Counted from the first letter of the stretch, positions 55,039 through 64,000 are shown. The stretch: DNA of 64,000 nucleotides from Maribacter spongiicola (GCF_004364165.1 NZ_SOAY01000010.1:585098-649097), one strand, 5' to 3'. Program-made: numbers and translations. The notes: generated from the sequence alone by a model not told the origin.

Positions 55039-55698
55039 ATGAAAACAATATCATCAGTAGTTGAAGAGTATATTAAGAAAAAACCTTTTTTACAAAGTGC
55101 TCTGGCACAGGGTATCATCAACTTAACATCGTTATCTAGGATCGTAAAACCTGAGATCGAACATGAATTAGGTAAAGATATTCGTAACGGTGCTATTGTA
55201 ATGGCTTTAAAGCGTCTATCTGATGATTTAGAATTTAGAGCTACCCATAAAATTCTGAAGGTGTTGAAGAATATTGGTGAGATAACCGTTAGATCTTCAC
55301 TTACAGATTATACTTTTTTAGCTTCAGATAAAATATTGGTACACCAAGCTAAGTTGCTTGAAGAGATCAATAATAACCAAGATGTTTTTTATACCTCTAG
55401 CCGTGGTGTAAATGAAATCAACATTGTAATTAGCAATGTGATGGATAAAACCGTAGAGCGACTGTTTAAAGATGAAAAATGTACTCAAAAAGCGGAGGAA
55501 CTTTCATCGATTACTGTAAAATTACCTGCAGAAAATGTTTCTGTACCTGGTATATACTACTTTATCTTTCAAAGACTCGCTTGGGAAGGCATTGTTCTTT
55601 ACGAAGTCATCTCAACGACCAATGAATTTACAATTCTAGTAAACGATGATCAGGTAGATATTGCCTTTAAAACAATAAAGGATTTAAAAGCGCTTTAG
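55039..55698 (+). CDS. ACT-domain-like protein (aspartate kinase-related annotation)
   Basis: 219 residues. The C-terminal part, KLPAENVSVPGIYYFIFQRLAWEGIVLYEVISTTNEFTILVNDDQVDIAF, has the strand-helix pattern of the ACT regulatory domains of aspartokinases (VPGIYxxIF, I-EVIST-NEFTI). There is no kinase domain; the N-terminal 140 residues are helical with a possible second ACT-like unit (DYTFLASDKILVHQAK). Amino-acid-binding regulator is a reasonable guess. It has the strongest promoter in the window and shares overlapping stop codons with the convergent TlpA-like gene. Confidence 0.7.
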   Translation: MKTISSVVEEYIKKKPFLQSALAQGIINLTSLSRIVKPEIEHELGKDIRNGAIVMALKRLSDDLEFRATHKILKVLKNIGEITVRSSLTDYTFLASDKILVHQAKLLEEINNNQDVFYTSSRGVNEINIVISNVMDKTVERLFKDEKCTQKAEELSSITVKLPAENVSVPGIYYFIFQRLAWEGIVLYEVISTTNEFTILVNDDQVDIAFKTIKDLKAL

Positions 55699-57014
55699 TT
55701 TTCTAAAAATTCTACAACTTCTTTATCAGACTCTGGTTTAGCTAGAAAACGTTTCTCACTATCCAAAATAAAATAGGTAGGTGTACTTTGTATGCCAAAG
55801 GTATTTGCGTAGTCACTTTCCCATCTACCTAATGCTATTGCATGATTAAAATTTGGTAATGTTGAAGAAACTTCTTTCCAGTTTACGTCATCATCTTCTA
55901 AACCGATAGCAATAATTTTAAGGTTATCGAAATCTTTTAATTCTTTATGTAAAGCCGGTAGTTCTTTTAAACAGTGAGAACATGTGCTGCTCCAAAAAAC
56001 AAGCAAGTAATTCTCGGCTTTTTCCATGGTTAATAGCGAGTGTTTTTTTCCTTTTGCTACCCAAGTAATATCAGGAGAAATTGCTCCAATTCTTAGGCGA
56101 GATGCCAATTCAATTTCATCGACCAGTTTTTGATTATTATTGGTCTGCGCCAATTTTTTTAAATAATTTTTAAATATATAATCTTGGACCGTGCCCATAT
56201 CATTAGCTTCTGCAATTTTCCATAATTGGTGCATTGCCTTTTCTTGAAAGCCAATTGGTGTTTTAGTAATAAATTCAGCAGTAGTCTTAACGTTTTTAGC
56301 TACTTCACTTTCTAATATGTCTTTAGTAGAAATATCAGCAGGAAGTGCTGAGAAAACATAGGCAGCGAATTTGTCAGTCAAAAAATTAGAACCTTGTAAA
56401 ATAGGATCAGTACTATTTAAGTTGTCGAAATGATGCTGCTTTTTATGTTTTAAAAAAGTTTCTAGATTTTCGAACTTCTCAGGAATATAGCTTCTGTTCG
56501 CTTTAATGAATCTATGGGCAATAGTGGCAGCATGTTTTTCTTCAAAAGAGGCTTGTATTGTAGTTATCTCTTTAATAATACCAGTGTAAGCTTTATTTGG
56601 TTCATTTTGGGTTTCATAAAATTCTATCAGCTTGTCTTGCGCGGCGGTAATTTTAGAAAAATATTCATGGTACCATTTATTTTCGTCAGAATTGGTAATT
56701 GTTAATCCGTTTTCAAGATCGAAATTGAATTTTACATCTTCTTTTTTATCATAAATAACATCGATATAAAATTCATCTTGCGGTACTGCATAAACTAAGC
56801 GGTACATACCTGCTTGGGCAGTAGCTGGCATTTCTAATGTAAAGGAACCATCTTTTACAGCGGTATCGGCAATATAACGTTCACCATTTGGTGTCAATTG
56901 GTAGGCGATTAACCATTTGAAATCTTTTGGAGGTGAAAAATTACCAGAAATAGAACCTTGTGCCTGTATACTTAAGCAAGTAAAAAGAAGAAAAAAACTA
57001 ATGAGAACTTTCAT
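55695..57014 (-). CDS. Exported TlpA/ResA-type thioredoxin-like protein
   Basis: 439 residues with a signal peptide (MKVLISFFLLFTCLSIQAQ), an N-terminal beta domain (residues 25-110), a helical middle region and a C-terminal thioredoxin fold (about 300-439) with the redox site CSHC in FWSSTCSHCLKELP and the cis-Pro segment GIQSTPTYFIL. Acts in the periplasm as disulfide oxidoreductase. The stop overlaps that of the opposing gene (TTA and TAG share bases), leaving no room for a classical terminator between them. Confidence 0.88.
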   Translation of the reverse strand: MKVLISFFLLFTCLSIQAQGSISGNFSPPKDFKWLIAYQLTPNGERYIADTAVKDGSFTLEMPATAQAGMYRLVYAVPQDEFYIDVIYDKKEDVKFNFDLENGLTITNSDENKWYHEYFSKITAAQDKLIEFYETQNEPNKAYTGIIKEITTIQASFEEKHAATIAHRFIKANRSYIPEKFENLETFLKHKKQHHFDNLNSTDPILQGSNFLTDKFAAYVFSALPADISTKDILESEVAKNVKTTAEFITKTPIGFQEKAMHQLWKIAEANDMGTVQDYIFKNYLKKLAQTNNNQKLVDEIELASRLRIGAISPDITWVAKGKKHSLLTMEKAENYLLVFWSSTCSHCLKELPALHKELKDFDNLKIIAIGLEDDDVNWKEVSSTLPNFNHAIALGRWESDYANTFGIQSTPTYFILDSEKRFLAKPESDKEVVEFLEN

Positions 57015-57178
57015 GATTTTGTAAAGACAATTATCGGACCATTATTGATAGTAACATACTAAGAAAGTAAATATTCTATTTTTGAGAATCCTTTATTGAT
57101 TATTAATGTATGAAGAATACTTTTTAAGGAATAAAAGTAATAATCAAGCGGCAATTGTGAGCTGTAATTTTGAAAAGC

Positions 57179-57520
57179 TTATGAAAACTCCTTTTCAATT
57201 TTCATGTGACCAAGGGCTTCAGCAATTTTTTGCAGTTCCTTTTCATGAACAAAACCATCAGAAATTGCTACTTCTTCTAAAACATTGGATAATACTTTCT
57301 TTTTTTCTAAGGACATCAAGTTTAGAATTTTGTAGGCTTTTGCTTTGTCTAGGTTACGAGCTTGACCAACAAAGAAACTATCAAAAGAAAAGCGATCCAT
57401 TAATTCTGTCAGGTATCGCATCTCGGCAGGATCCACTTTGCTATCAGCTAGAATAACATAGTCAACCATTTTTACAACGGCTAATTTTTCTTCTTTTGTA
57501 AATTCTATCATACTAGCCAT
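57179..57520 (-). CDS. TerB-like protein, copy 1
   Basis: 113 residues from ATG 57520 (a second ATG three codons on is possible). All-helical TerB fold with two acidic motifs, ADSKVDPAE (25-33) and SDGFVHEKE (87-95). The first motif has S for the conserved G. Start overlaps the stop of copy 2 by 1 nt. Third and last of the run. Confidence 0.8.
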   Translation of the reverse strand: MASMIEFTKEEKLAVVKMVDYVILADSKVDPAEMRYLTELMDRFSFDSFFVGQARNLDKAKAYKILNLMSLEKKKVLSNVLEEVAISDGFVHEKELQKIAEALGHMKIEKEFS

Positions 57521-57849
57521 TACTCTGTTTCTTCTCCTAATCCAATATTAATAAAAGTGTCAATAATTAGGTCCATTTCTTTTTTATGAATAGCGCCATC
57601 GGCAATAGCAACTTCTTCAAGAATATCGGCAAGGGCTTTCTTTTGATCGTGTGGTAAATTGTAAAGTGTAACAATTGCATTGTCATAATCTAACAAATTT
57701 GCACGCTCTAAAAATGCATCGTCAAAACCAATGACGCTTTTTAGTTTGTTCAAAGTTTCTAGTTCGGCCGGGTGTATTTTACCGTCTGCCTCTATTACTT
57801 CATAAATCATTTTTACAAAGGCTGCTTTTACAAACTCTTCAAACTCCAT
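57520..57849 (-). CDS. TerB-like protein, copy 2
   Basis: 109 residues. The two motifs are fully conserved: ADGKIHPAE (21-29) and ADGAIHKKE (83-91). The repeated A-D-G-x-I/V-H-x-x-E pattern puts several carboxylates and a His in one cluster, suggesting divalent-metal binding, as described for TerB. The stop codon shares a base with the ATG of copy 1. Separated from copy 3 by 150 bp. Confidence 0.82.
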   Translation of the reverse strand: MEFEEFVKAAFVKMIYEVIEADGKIHPAELETLNKLKSVIGFDDAFLERANLLDYDNAIVTLYNLPHDQKKALADILEEVAIADGAIHKKEMDLIIDTFINIGLGEETE

Positions 57850-57999
57850 TATCTTTATTTTGGAGTTGAAAGATAAGAAAAACGGTTATACTTTTTAATA
57901 TAGTTGTGTAAGGAGTTTTACAACATTATCAAAAGTTACGAGTAATAGCAGTTTACATGTGCCAGGCTAAGATAATTGCTATTGTGAATTTTATATTTA

Positions 58000-58326
58000 T
58001 TATGCTTTTTTAGAGAGCCCTATTTCAGTGAAGACATGTTGTATAACATCACTTTCTTTTTCATGAATATAACCATCAGATATGGCTACATCTTTTAATA
58101 TTTGGGCCAGTTTACTTTTCTTATTCTCAGGCATTTCTTTTAAGATATGTACACTTTGTTCTAAATCGATGTTACGTGCCTGAATTAAAAAATTACTATC
58201 AAAATCGATGATGTCCATTAATTTCGCCAAAGCATTGATTTCGCCATTATGTACTTCTCCATCGGCTACAATGACCGAATCGATTAAATGTACCATGGCC
58301 AACTTTTCTGAAATATCAAACTCCAT
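58000..58326 (-). CDS. TerB-like protein, copy 3
   Basis: 108 residues from ATG 58326, chosen because the N terminus (MEFDISEKL) then matches copy 2 (MEFEEFVKA); an upstream in-frame start would lie inside mfd. Motifs ADGEVHNGE (21-29) and SDGYIHEKE (83-91). The ATG follows the mfd stop with one base between, so it is almost surely co-translated with mfd. Copies differ at many positions, so the triplication is old. Confidence 0.82.
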   Translation of the reverse strand: MEFDISEKLAMVHLIDSVIVADGEVHNGEINALAKLMDIIDFDSNFLIQARNIDLEQSVHILKEMPENKKSKLAQILKDVAISDGYIHEKESDVIQHVFTEIGLSKKA

Positions 58327-58327
58327 A

Positions 58328-61300
58328 TTATGCAATTGTTTTTTCTTTTGTTTCAAATGGCTTTAATGCCAAATAGGCCCTGTCGGTAGATCTTATGTTT
58401 TCGAAAACCAGTAATAACCGTAATCCGTTTCGGGTCTTTTTTTCTTTTATTTTACACTGCTGGGCATGAGATTGTACATATTGTAAAACTCTAGTAAATG
58501 TTGAAGTTTGATAAAATGCAGATTGTTGATCACTTATAAAGTATCCGATCATTTTACCTTGCTTCATTACAATTTTCTCTAAACCGATGCTATTTGCAAT
58601 CCATTTTATACGTACCGAGTTGAGTAAATCTGCCGCCTGATCTGGTAGTTCGCCGAAACGATCTACTAATTGTGCTTCAAATTTTTGAAGCGCAGCTTCG
58701 TCTCTTACCTGATTCAGCTCTGTATATAACGTTAACCTTTCGGTAATATTATTAATATAATCGTCAGGAAAAAGTAATTCAAAGTCAGCATCTATCTGTG
58801 TTTCCTTAACGAACACCTTCTCATGCTTGCCTTCAACCTCTTCATAAAGGTCTTTAAATTCGTTTTCTTTTAATTCATCGATTGCTTCAGCTAATATTTT
58901 CTGATAGGTTTCAAAACCGATTTCATTAATGAAGCCGCTTTGTTCACCACCTAGTAAATCGCCAGCACCACGAATCTCTAAATCTTTCATCGCAATATTG
59001 AACCCGCTACCTAATTCCGTAAACTGTGCCAAAGCTTCTATACGTTTACGTGCGTCATTGGTCATTGATTCGTAAGGGGGAGTAATAAAATAACAGAATG
59101 CCTTTTTATTACCACGACCTACACGACCACGCATTTGGTGCAGATCGCTCAAACCAAAATTATTGGCGTTATTAATGAAAATGGTGTTGGCATTGGTAAC
59201 ATCTAAGCCACTCTCAACAATAGTTGTTGATACCAAAACATCAAATTCACTATTCATGAAACCAAGCATTAAAGCTTCTAGTTTCTTGCCATCCATTTGA
59301 CCGTGACCCACTGCTACTTTTGCATCGGGCACTAATCTTTGGATCATACCGGCAACTTCCTTAATGTTTTCAATACGATTGTGAATAAAGAATACCTGTC
59401 CGCCACGCTCTATTTCATAACTAACGGCATCTCGTATAATTTCTTCATTAAAGCGTACAACCTGACTTTCAATAGGATATCTATTTGGTGGTGCAGTTGT
59501 AATGGTTGATAAATCTCGGGCAGCCATCAAACTAAATTGGAGTGTTCGCGGTATTGGCGTTGCTGTTAATGTAAGTACATCTACATTTTCTTTGATAGAT
59601 TTTAATTTGTCTTTTACCGCTACTCCAAATTTTTGCTCCTCATCAACAATTAATAACCCTAGATCTTTAAATTGAACTTTTTTGTTCACCAATTGGTGGG
59701 TGCCAATAATGATATCGACCTTGCCTTCGCCTAATCGCTGAATGGTTTCTTTTTTCTCTTTCGCTGTTCTAAACCTATTCAAGTAATCTACCGTTACCGG
59801 CATATCTTTTAATCGTTCTGCAAAAGTACGATGGTGTTGAAATGCCAATATAGTGGTAGGCACTAAAACGGCTACTTGTTTGCCATTATCAACGGCTTTG
59901 AATGCTGCACGAATTGCAATTTCTGTTTTTCCGAATCCTACATCACCACAGATTAAACGATCCATAGGTCGCTCACTTTCCATGTCTCTTTTTACATCTT
60001 CGGTAGCGGTACTTTGATCGGGCGTATCTTCGTATATAAACGAAGCCTCTAATTCATTCTGCAAATAACTATCTGGGTTATACTGAAATCCCTTTTCTAA
60101 CCTTCGCTTTGCATATATTTTAATAAGGTTAAACGCGATTTTCTTAACGCGCGATTTGGTCTTTTCCTTGATTTTTTTCCAAGCACCAGAACCCAATTTG
60201 TAAATTTTTGGTGGTGCACCATCCTTACCATTGAACTTTGAAATTTTGTGAAGAGAGTGTATGCTAACGTATAAAATATCACGCTCACCATACATTAATT
60301 TTATGGCTTCTTGCTTTTTGCCTTCAACATCAATTTTTTGTAATCCGCCGAATTTACCTATACCATGATCAATATGGGTAACGTAATCACCAATTTCAAG
60401 TTTATTTAATTCCTTTAAAGTAATTGCCTGCTTTTTTGCATAACCGTTCTTTAAATGGAATTTGTGGTAACGTTCAAAAATTTGATGATCGGTATAACAA
60501 ACCAATTTTTGGTCATCGTCTATAAAGCCTTGAAATAGCGGAGAAACAATAATTTGATAATGTACATGTTCGTTAACCTCTTCGAAAATATCATGAAAAC
60601 GCTTGGCTTGCTGTTCACTGGCACAAAAGATATAATTGGTGTAGCCCTTGTCTTTATAACTATTTAAATTCTCAATTAATAAATCGAACTTCTTATTAAA
60701 AGAAGGTTGTGGTTTAGAGTGGAATTCGACTAAGTCGATAGCATCTCTTTTTGCATCTTGGGTTAAAAGTGTAAAGCCAGATAGTTGTTGTCTAAATTCT
60801 TCGCCGCCCATAAATAACTCTTCGGGTTCGGCATGCTTAATGTCTTTTGATAATTTTGTAAAAGCTTCTTTTGCCTTTTCAAAAAAATCATCTAATCTAT
60901 CGTATAAATAGTCGGTATTTTTAGCAAAAACCAGTGTATTTGATGCCACGTAGGTCAAAAAACTCTGCCTTTTATCAATCAGAAACTTATCGGCCATGTT
61001 TGGCACAATGGTAATTGATTTCACCTTTTCTTTCGATAGTTGTGTTTCTACATCAAAGGTTCTAATGCTGTCTATTTCATCGCCAAAAAACTCTATTCTG
61101 TAAGGCTCGTCATGTGAGAAAGAATATACATCTACAATACCACCACGAACCGAAAACTCGCCTGGTTCGGTAATGAAATCTACTCGTTTGAATTTGTATT
61201 CGAATAAAACTTCATTTAAAAAATCTAAAGAAAGTGTGTCCCCTAATTTCATTTTTAGGGTATTCTTGTCTAACTCTTTTCTGGTGACTACTTTTTCGAA

Positions 61301-61696
61301 AAGTGCATCGGGGTAAGTGACTATTACCGCTGGTTTTTTTCTAGAGTTGATTCTGTTTAAAACCTCGGCACGTAGAAGTACGTTGGCATTATCTGTTTCT
61401 TCTATTTGATAAGGTCTTCTGTAACTGCCTGGGTAGAAAAGTACCTTGTCTTCGCCAATAAGGCGTTCTAGGTCATTTAAATAATAGGCAGCTTCTTCCT
61501 TGTCATTAAAAATCGCCAAGAATGGTCGGTCTTCTGCATTGAATATACTGGTAAGCACAAATGAAAGTGATGACCCTACAAGACCTTTTAATTGAATGTT
61601 TTGGGATCCTGATTTTTCAGAATCGGCAATAGTATTTTGCAGTTTCCCTATCTGGGGAGACTGATTATACCGTTGTTGGATAGAAGAATGACTCAA
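58328..61696 (-). CDS. mfd: Transcription-repair coupling factor Mfd
   Basis: 1122 residues. UvrB-interaction-like N-terminal modules (RAEVLNRINSRK, FTEPGEFSVRGGIVDVYS), the RNA-polymerase-interacting domain (LKELNKLEIGDYVTHIDHGIGKFGGLQ), and the translocase core with Walker A GDVGFGKTEIA, Walker B DEEQKFGV, TATPIPRTLQ and MRGRVGRGNKKAFCYF, and a TRCF C-terminal domain. The start is TTG (61696): no ATG is near, the N terminus MSHSSIQQRYNQSPQIGKLQ looks right, and a perfect -7 box lies 17 bp upstream. Couples DNA repair to stalled RNA polymerase. Confidence 0.95.
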   Translation of the reverse strand: MSHSSIQQRYNQSPQIGKLQNTIADSEKSGSQNIQLKGLVGSSLSFVLTSIFNAEDRPFLAIFNDKEEAAYYLNDLERLIGEDKVLFYPGSYRRPYQIEETDNANVLLRAEVLNRINSRKKPAVIVTYPDALFEKVVTRKELDKNTLKMKLGDTLSLDFLNEVLFEYKFKRVDFITEPGEFSVRGGIVDVYSFSHDEPYRIEFFGDEIDSIRTFDVETQLSKEKVKSITIVPNMADKFLIDKRQSFLTYVASNTLVFAKNTDYLYDRLDDFFEKAKEAFTKLSKDIKHAEPEELFMGGEEFRQQLSGFTLLTQDAKRDAIDLVEFHSKPQPSFNKKFDLLIENLNSYKDKGYTNYIFCASEQQAKRFHDIFEEVNEHVHYQIIVSPLFQGFIDDDQKLVCYTDHQIFERYHKFHLKNGYAKKQAITLKELNKLEIGDYVTHIDHGIGKFGGLQKIDVEGKKQEAIKLMYGERDILYVSIHSLHKISKFNGKDGAPPKIYKLGSGAWKKIKEKTKSRVKKIAFNLIKIYAKRRLEKGFQYNPDSYLQNELEASFIYEDTPDQSTATEDVKRDMESERPMDRLICGDVGFGKTEIAIRAAFKAVDNGKQVAVLVPTTILAFQHHRTFAERLKDMPVTVDYLNRFRTAKEKKETIQRLGEGKVDIIIGTHQLVNKKVQFKDLGLLIVDEEQKFGVAVKDKLKSIKENVDVLTLTATPIPRTLQFSLMAARDLSTITTAPPNRYPIESQVVRFNEEIIRDAVSYEIERGGQVFFIHNRIENIKEVAGMIQRLVPDAKVAVGHGQMDGKKLEALMLGFMNSEFDVLVSTTIVESGLDVTNANTIFINNANNFGLSDLHQMRGRVGRGNKKAFCYFITPPYESMTNDARKRIEALAQFTELGSGFNIAMKDLEIRGAGDLLGGEQSGFINEIGFETYQKILAEAIDELKENEFKDLYEEVEGKHEKVFVKETQIDADFELLFPDDYINNITERLTLYTELNQVRDEAALQKFEAQLVDRFGELPDQAADLLNSVRIKWIANSIGLEKIVMKQGKMIGYFISDQQSAFYQTSTFTRVLQYVQSHAQQCKIKEKKTRNGLRLLLVFENIRSTDRAYLALKPFETKEKTIA

Positions 61697-61712
61697 CAGT
61701 TTAAAATTTTTA

Positions 61713-61720
61713 CAAATATA
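61713..61720 (-). promoter_or_regulatory. mfd promoter -7 box
   Basis: TATATTTG on the minus strand, a perfect TAnnTTTG match, with predicted leader of about 12 nt before the TTG start. No TTTG at -33. Confidence 0.55.
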
Positions 61721-61822
61721 AGCATACCTAAGAAATGGATACGACTCATTATTATCGAATATGGGTTACAGTTTGCTTCTAAAAAGTTGCACCTTGGAGT
61801 ATTGTAGAAAAAGTAAAGAGAT

Positions 61823-63172
61823 ATGGAAGATCATGAGTTTGATGTTTTTGTAATAGGAAGTGGAATTGCCGGACAAACGGTCGCTAAAGCCTGTGCTGAA
61901 AAGGGGTTGAAAGTTGCCATTACCGATAATCGTGAATTCGGGGGTACTTGTGCAAATAGAGGTTGTGATCCTAAGAAAATATTACTTAGTGCAATAGAAG
62001 CATACGAGTTGAGTACTAACTTGAAAGGAAAAGGTATTAGCAAGGCTGCGAAAATCGATTGGAAGCAATTACAAAAGTTCAAACGAAATTTCACCGCAAA
62101 TATACCCGCATCTACAGAACATAATTTGGCGGAACTGGGAATTACGTTATTCCATCAATCTCCCGCGTTTTTAGACGAGAATACCTTATTGGTGGAAGGA
62201 AAGAAGGTCGTTGCCAAGAAAATTGTAATTGCCACAGGTTTAGTGCCACGAACTTTAACAATGCCTGGAGCAAAACATTTTAAGGAGAGTGATGATTTTT
62301 TAAATCTAAAAAAGCTGCCAAAGAAAATTGTTTTTGTTGGTGGAGGATATATTGGGATGGAGTTTGCGCATATGGCAGCAAGAGCTGGTGCCGAAGTAAC
62401 GGTAATAGATACAGGTAAAAGACCTTTGCATGCTTTTGATGCCGATTTGGTAAACGAACTTAGAAAGTACTCTAAGTCTTTAGGGATAAATTTCATTTTT
62501 GAGGCTACACCAAAGGCATTGAAAAAGAAACGAAAAAAACTCATCCTAACCTACGAGATAAAAGGGAAGGAGCACACTATTGAAGCTGGAGCATTTTTTA
62601 ATACCGCTGGTCGTGTACCCTCGTTGGTAGGTTTAGATTTAGAAAAGGGAAAAGTTGACTTTAACGAGAAAGGTGTAGAGACCAATACTTATTTGCAGAG
62701 TATTAGCAACCCAAATGTTTATGCTTGTGGCGATGTATCAGATAAGAACTTACCACTGACTCCGCTTTCTGGTAGACAAGGTTATGTTGTTGCAGAAAAT
62801 ATTATAAATGGAAATGATAAAGTATTAGAGGTTCCTGTAATACCATCTGTAGTATTTACTTCTCCTAACTTGGCTACGGTCGGGTATTCTGAAGAAGAAG
62901 CGCGTAGCCGTTATAAAAATATAAGAGTGAATTTTGAGGTTGCAACCAACTGGTTTAATGCAAAGCGAATAAATGCACCGTTGTATGCGTACAAAATAAT
63001 TATGAACGATAGAACCGGAGAGATTGTTGGTGCGCATCTACTAGGGCCTGATGCTGGTGAAACCATTAATATATTAACAATGGCAATCAATAATAAAATG
63101 ACTGATTGCGAAATAAAATCTACTATATTTTCTTATCCGTCTTGGGGTAATGATATAAAAAGTATGGTTTAA
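61823..63172 (+). CDS. NAD(P)/FAD-dependent disulfide-reductase-family protein
   Basis: 449 residues of the glutathione reductase/mercuric reductase fold: FAD site FVIGSGIAGQTVAKACAEKG, redox-active pair in GGTCANRGCDPKK (CX4C), NAD(P) site FVGGGYIGMEFAHMAARAGAE, second FAD site YACGDV, dimerisation domain from about 335 (PSVVFTSPNLATVGYSEEEA). The C-terminal His-Pro-Thr-x-x-Glu active-site base of classical members is absent: the equivalent reads SYPSWGND. So it may reduce a different kind of substrate. Annotators often call such proteins dihydrolipoyl dehydrogenase or mercuric reductase, which is not supported. Confidence 0.85.
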   Translation: MEDHEFDVFVIGSGIAGQTVAKACAEKGLKVAITDNREFGGTCANRGCDPKKILLSAIEAYELSTNLKGKGISKAAKIDWKQLQKFKRNFTANIPASTEHNLAELGITLFHQSPAFLDENTLLVEGKKVVAKKIVIATGLVPRTLTMPGAKHFKESDDFLNLKKLPKKIVFVGGGYIGMEFAHMAARAGAEVTVIDTGKRPLHAFDADLVNELRKYSKSLGINFIFEATPKALKKKRKKLILTYEIKGKEHTIEAGAFFNTAGRVPSLVGLDLEKGKVDFNEKGVETNTYLQSISNPNVYACGDVSDKNLPLTPLSGRQGYVVAENIINGNDKVLEVPVIPSVVFTSPNLATVGYSEEEARSRYKNIRVNFEVATNWFNAKRINAPLYAYKIIMNDRTGEIVGAHLLGPDAGETINILTMAINNKMTDCEIKSTIFSYPSWGNDIKSMV

Positions 63173-63972
63173 GACTTTTCTTGCAAATATTCTTGTAGCT
63201 TTTTAAACGGACTAGTTTCTCGGTTTTTGAATGCATGAAAGGCAATGGCAATAAAAAGGATAATTGTGCCGGTCATTGCTGCGTATGCAATGTAAATATT
63301 TGATTCATTATGTCGTACATAAATAGCAAATAATGCCCAAATGCCTACAAGGGCGAATTCGCGCATATTCCTTTTCCAAATCATTAGTAAATTAATGATA
63401 GTAGCTGCTACAATCATATTTATCGTCCAGGCTTGTTCTGATAATACTCCGCCGTTCCAATCTAGTTTACTTAAAAAAGCAGATATGTTTGCGATAGTAG
63501 CAACAGATATCCATCCGCTGTAAAAGCAAATGGGCCACCAAACAAATGCGATGACCGATATTGGTGCATCCCAACGCTCCATATTGGTATTTAGAATGAT
63601 TTTTATCAATGAAAGCAATATTCCGAACATGATAACCACTGAAAGTCCGGTGTAATTGTACATAAAAGCAATTACCCAGCAACAGTTTAAAACATTTGCT
63701 AAGGCAAACCAATACCCAGTTTGTTCAATAAATATACTTGGCTTATCACTAAAAAATGCTCTTTTTACTTGAAAAATACCATATGCGAGTAATCCTAAAA
63801 AGATTATACCCCAAATTGCAAAAGCATATGCTGCGGGAGTAAACAAATTTGCATACTGTGCACTCATCTCACCAATAGTAGTATCGTTAAGTGAGAAGGC
63901 TTGTGAAATATAATTGACCAAAATGACCAGAAGCACAGATGCTAAATTGAGGACGGATAGTTTCTTTTTCAT
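63169..63972 (-). CDS. TspO/tryptophan-rich sensory-like membrane protein
   Basis: 267 residues with about eight hydrophobic segments. The segment NLFTPAAYAFAIWGIIFLGLLAYGIFQ recalls TspO/MBR proteins (PAGYAFxIWxxIY), and NVLNCCWVIAF, WWPICFYSGWISVATIANIS and further tryptophan-rich helices continue the resemblance. TspO binds porphyrins and sterol-like ligands; this longer family is of unknown function. The stop overlaps the stop of the flavoprotein gene by 3 of 4 bases (convergent pair). Confidence 0.72.
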   Translation of the reverse strand: MKKKLSVLNLASVLLVILVNYISQAFSLNDTTIGEMSAQYANLFTPAAYAFAIWGIIFLGLLAYGIFQVKRAFFSDKPSIFIEQTGYWFALANVLNCCWVIAFMYNYTGLSVVIMFGILLSLIKIILNTNMERWDAPISVIAFVWWPICFYSGWISVATIANISAFLSKLDWNGGVLSEQAWTINMIVAATIINLLMIWKRNMREFALVGIWALFAIYVRHNESNIYIAYAAMTGTIILFIAIAFHAFKNRETSPFKKLQEYLQEKS

Positions 63973-64000
63973 AATGGTAAAACTATAATTGATATCTTAT

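Noticed and set aside
57106-57456. 116-codon plus-strand frame over the TerB-like genes
   Set aside because: Antisense to a conserved TerB gene with intact motifs.
57179-58326. Tellurite resistance operon
   Set aside because: Only TerB-like genes are present; no TerC, TerD or TerZ type genes nearby.
61823-63172. Mercuric reductase
   Set aside because: No N-terminal heavy-metal domain, no C-terminal vicinal cysteines, no mer genes around.

Overview
The window looks like a piece of a marine Flavobacteriaceae (Bacteroidota) chromosome. Evidence: AT-rich DNA, promoter -7 boxes of the Bacteroidota form TAnnTTTG with little use of strong ribosome binding sites, a Por-secretion (T9SS) C-terminal sorting domain, a DUF1800/DUF1501 pair, an SDR-type threonine dehydrogenase, a BNR/sortilin-like exoprotein and many Bacteroidota-style lipoproteins. 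No prophage, rRNA, tRNA or CRISPR array was seen. Most genes are chromosomal housekeeping or nutrient-scavenging genes.

Layout. 1-3355: both methylmalonyl-CoA mutase subunits (the small one enters from the left edge). 3430-6717: sugar-type MFS transporter, exported RidA-like lipoprotein, a 30-residue membrane peptide and a secreted protein. 7193-13978: the most distinctive block, with arginine decarboxylase, agmatinase, a deoxyhypusine synthase homologue, an acidic small protein, a GNAT-nitrilase fusion and a retropepsin-RimK fusion; I read it as a polyamine (probably homospermidine) and ligase cluster behind a structured leader. 13998-25864: threonine dehydrogenase, lipoprotein, TPR protein, SDR protein with a membrane M28 peptidase, CBS protein, small metabolic genes, LLM oxidoreductase, AraJ/YdhP-type MFS gene with a Crp-family regulator, and a beta-barrel protein. 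26060-31354: a same-strand run of small uncharacterised genes, a pentapeptide-repeat protein and a 1051-residue BNR exoprotein.

31557-40095: an 862-residue fusion (two cyclic-nucleotide-binding-like folds, PlsC acyltransferase, SGNH hydrolase), secreted M28 and M20 hydrolases, an SRPBCC protein, a CAT-fold acetyltransferase and a histidine kinase. 40314-44479: GNAT, a short SSB behind a five-copy 10-bp repeat array, a GIY-YIG nuclease pseudogene framed by inverted REP-like repeats, and RecQ. 44501-54404: PAP2 phosphatase, HDAC-like protein, Tex, MetRS, a 59-residue protein and the DUF1501/DUF1800 pair. 54591-63972: YraN, an ACT-like protein, a TlpA-type thioredoxin, mfd followed by three tandem TerB-like genes, a flavoprotein reductase lacking the usual C-terminal His-Glu motif, and a TspO-related membrane protein.

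Best candidates for something undescribed: the polyamine/DHS cluster with its leader, the cNMP-PlsC-SGNH fusion, the GIY-YIG element with terminal inverted repeats, the decamer array at the ssb promoter, and the TerB triplet. All functional calls come from reading motifs; no database search was run.
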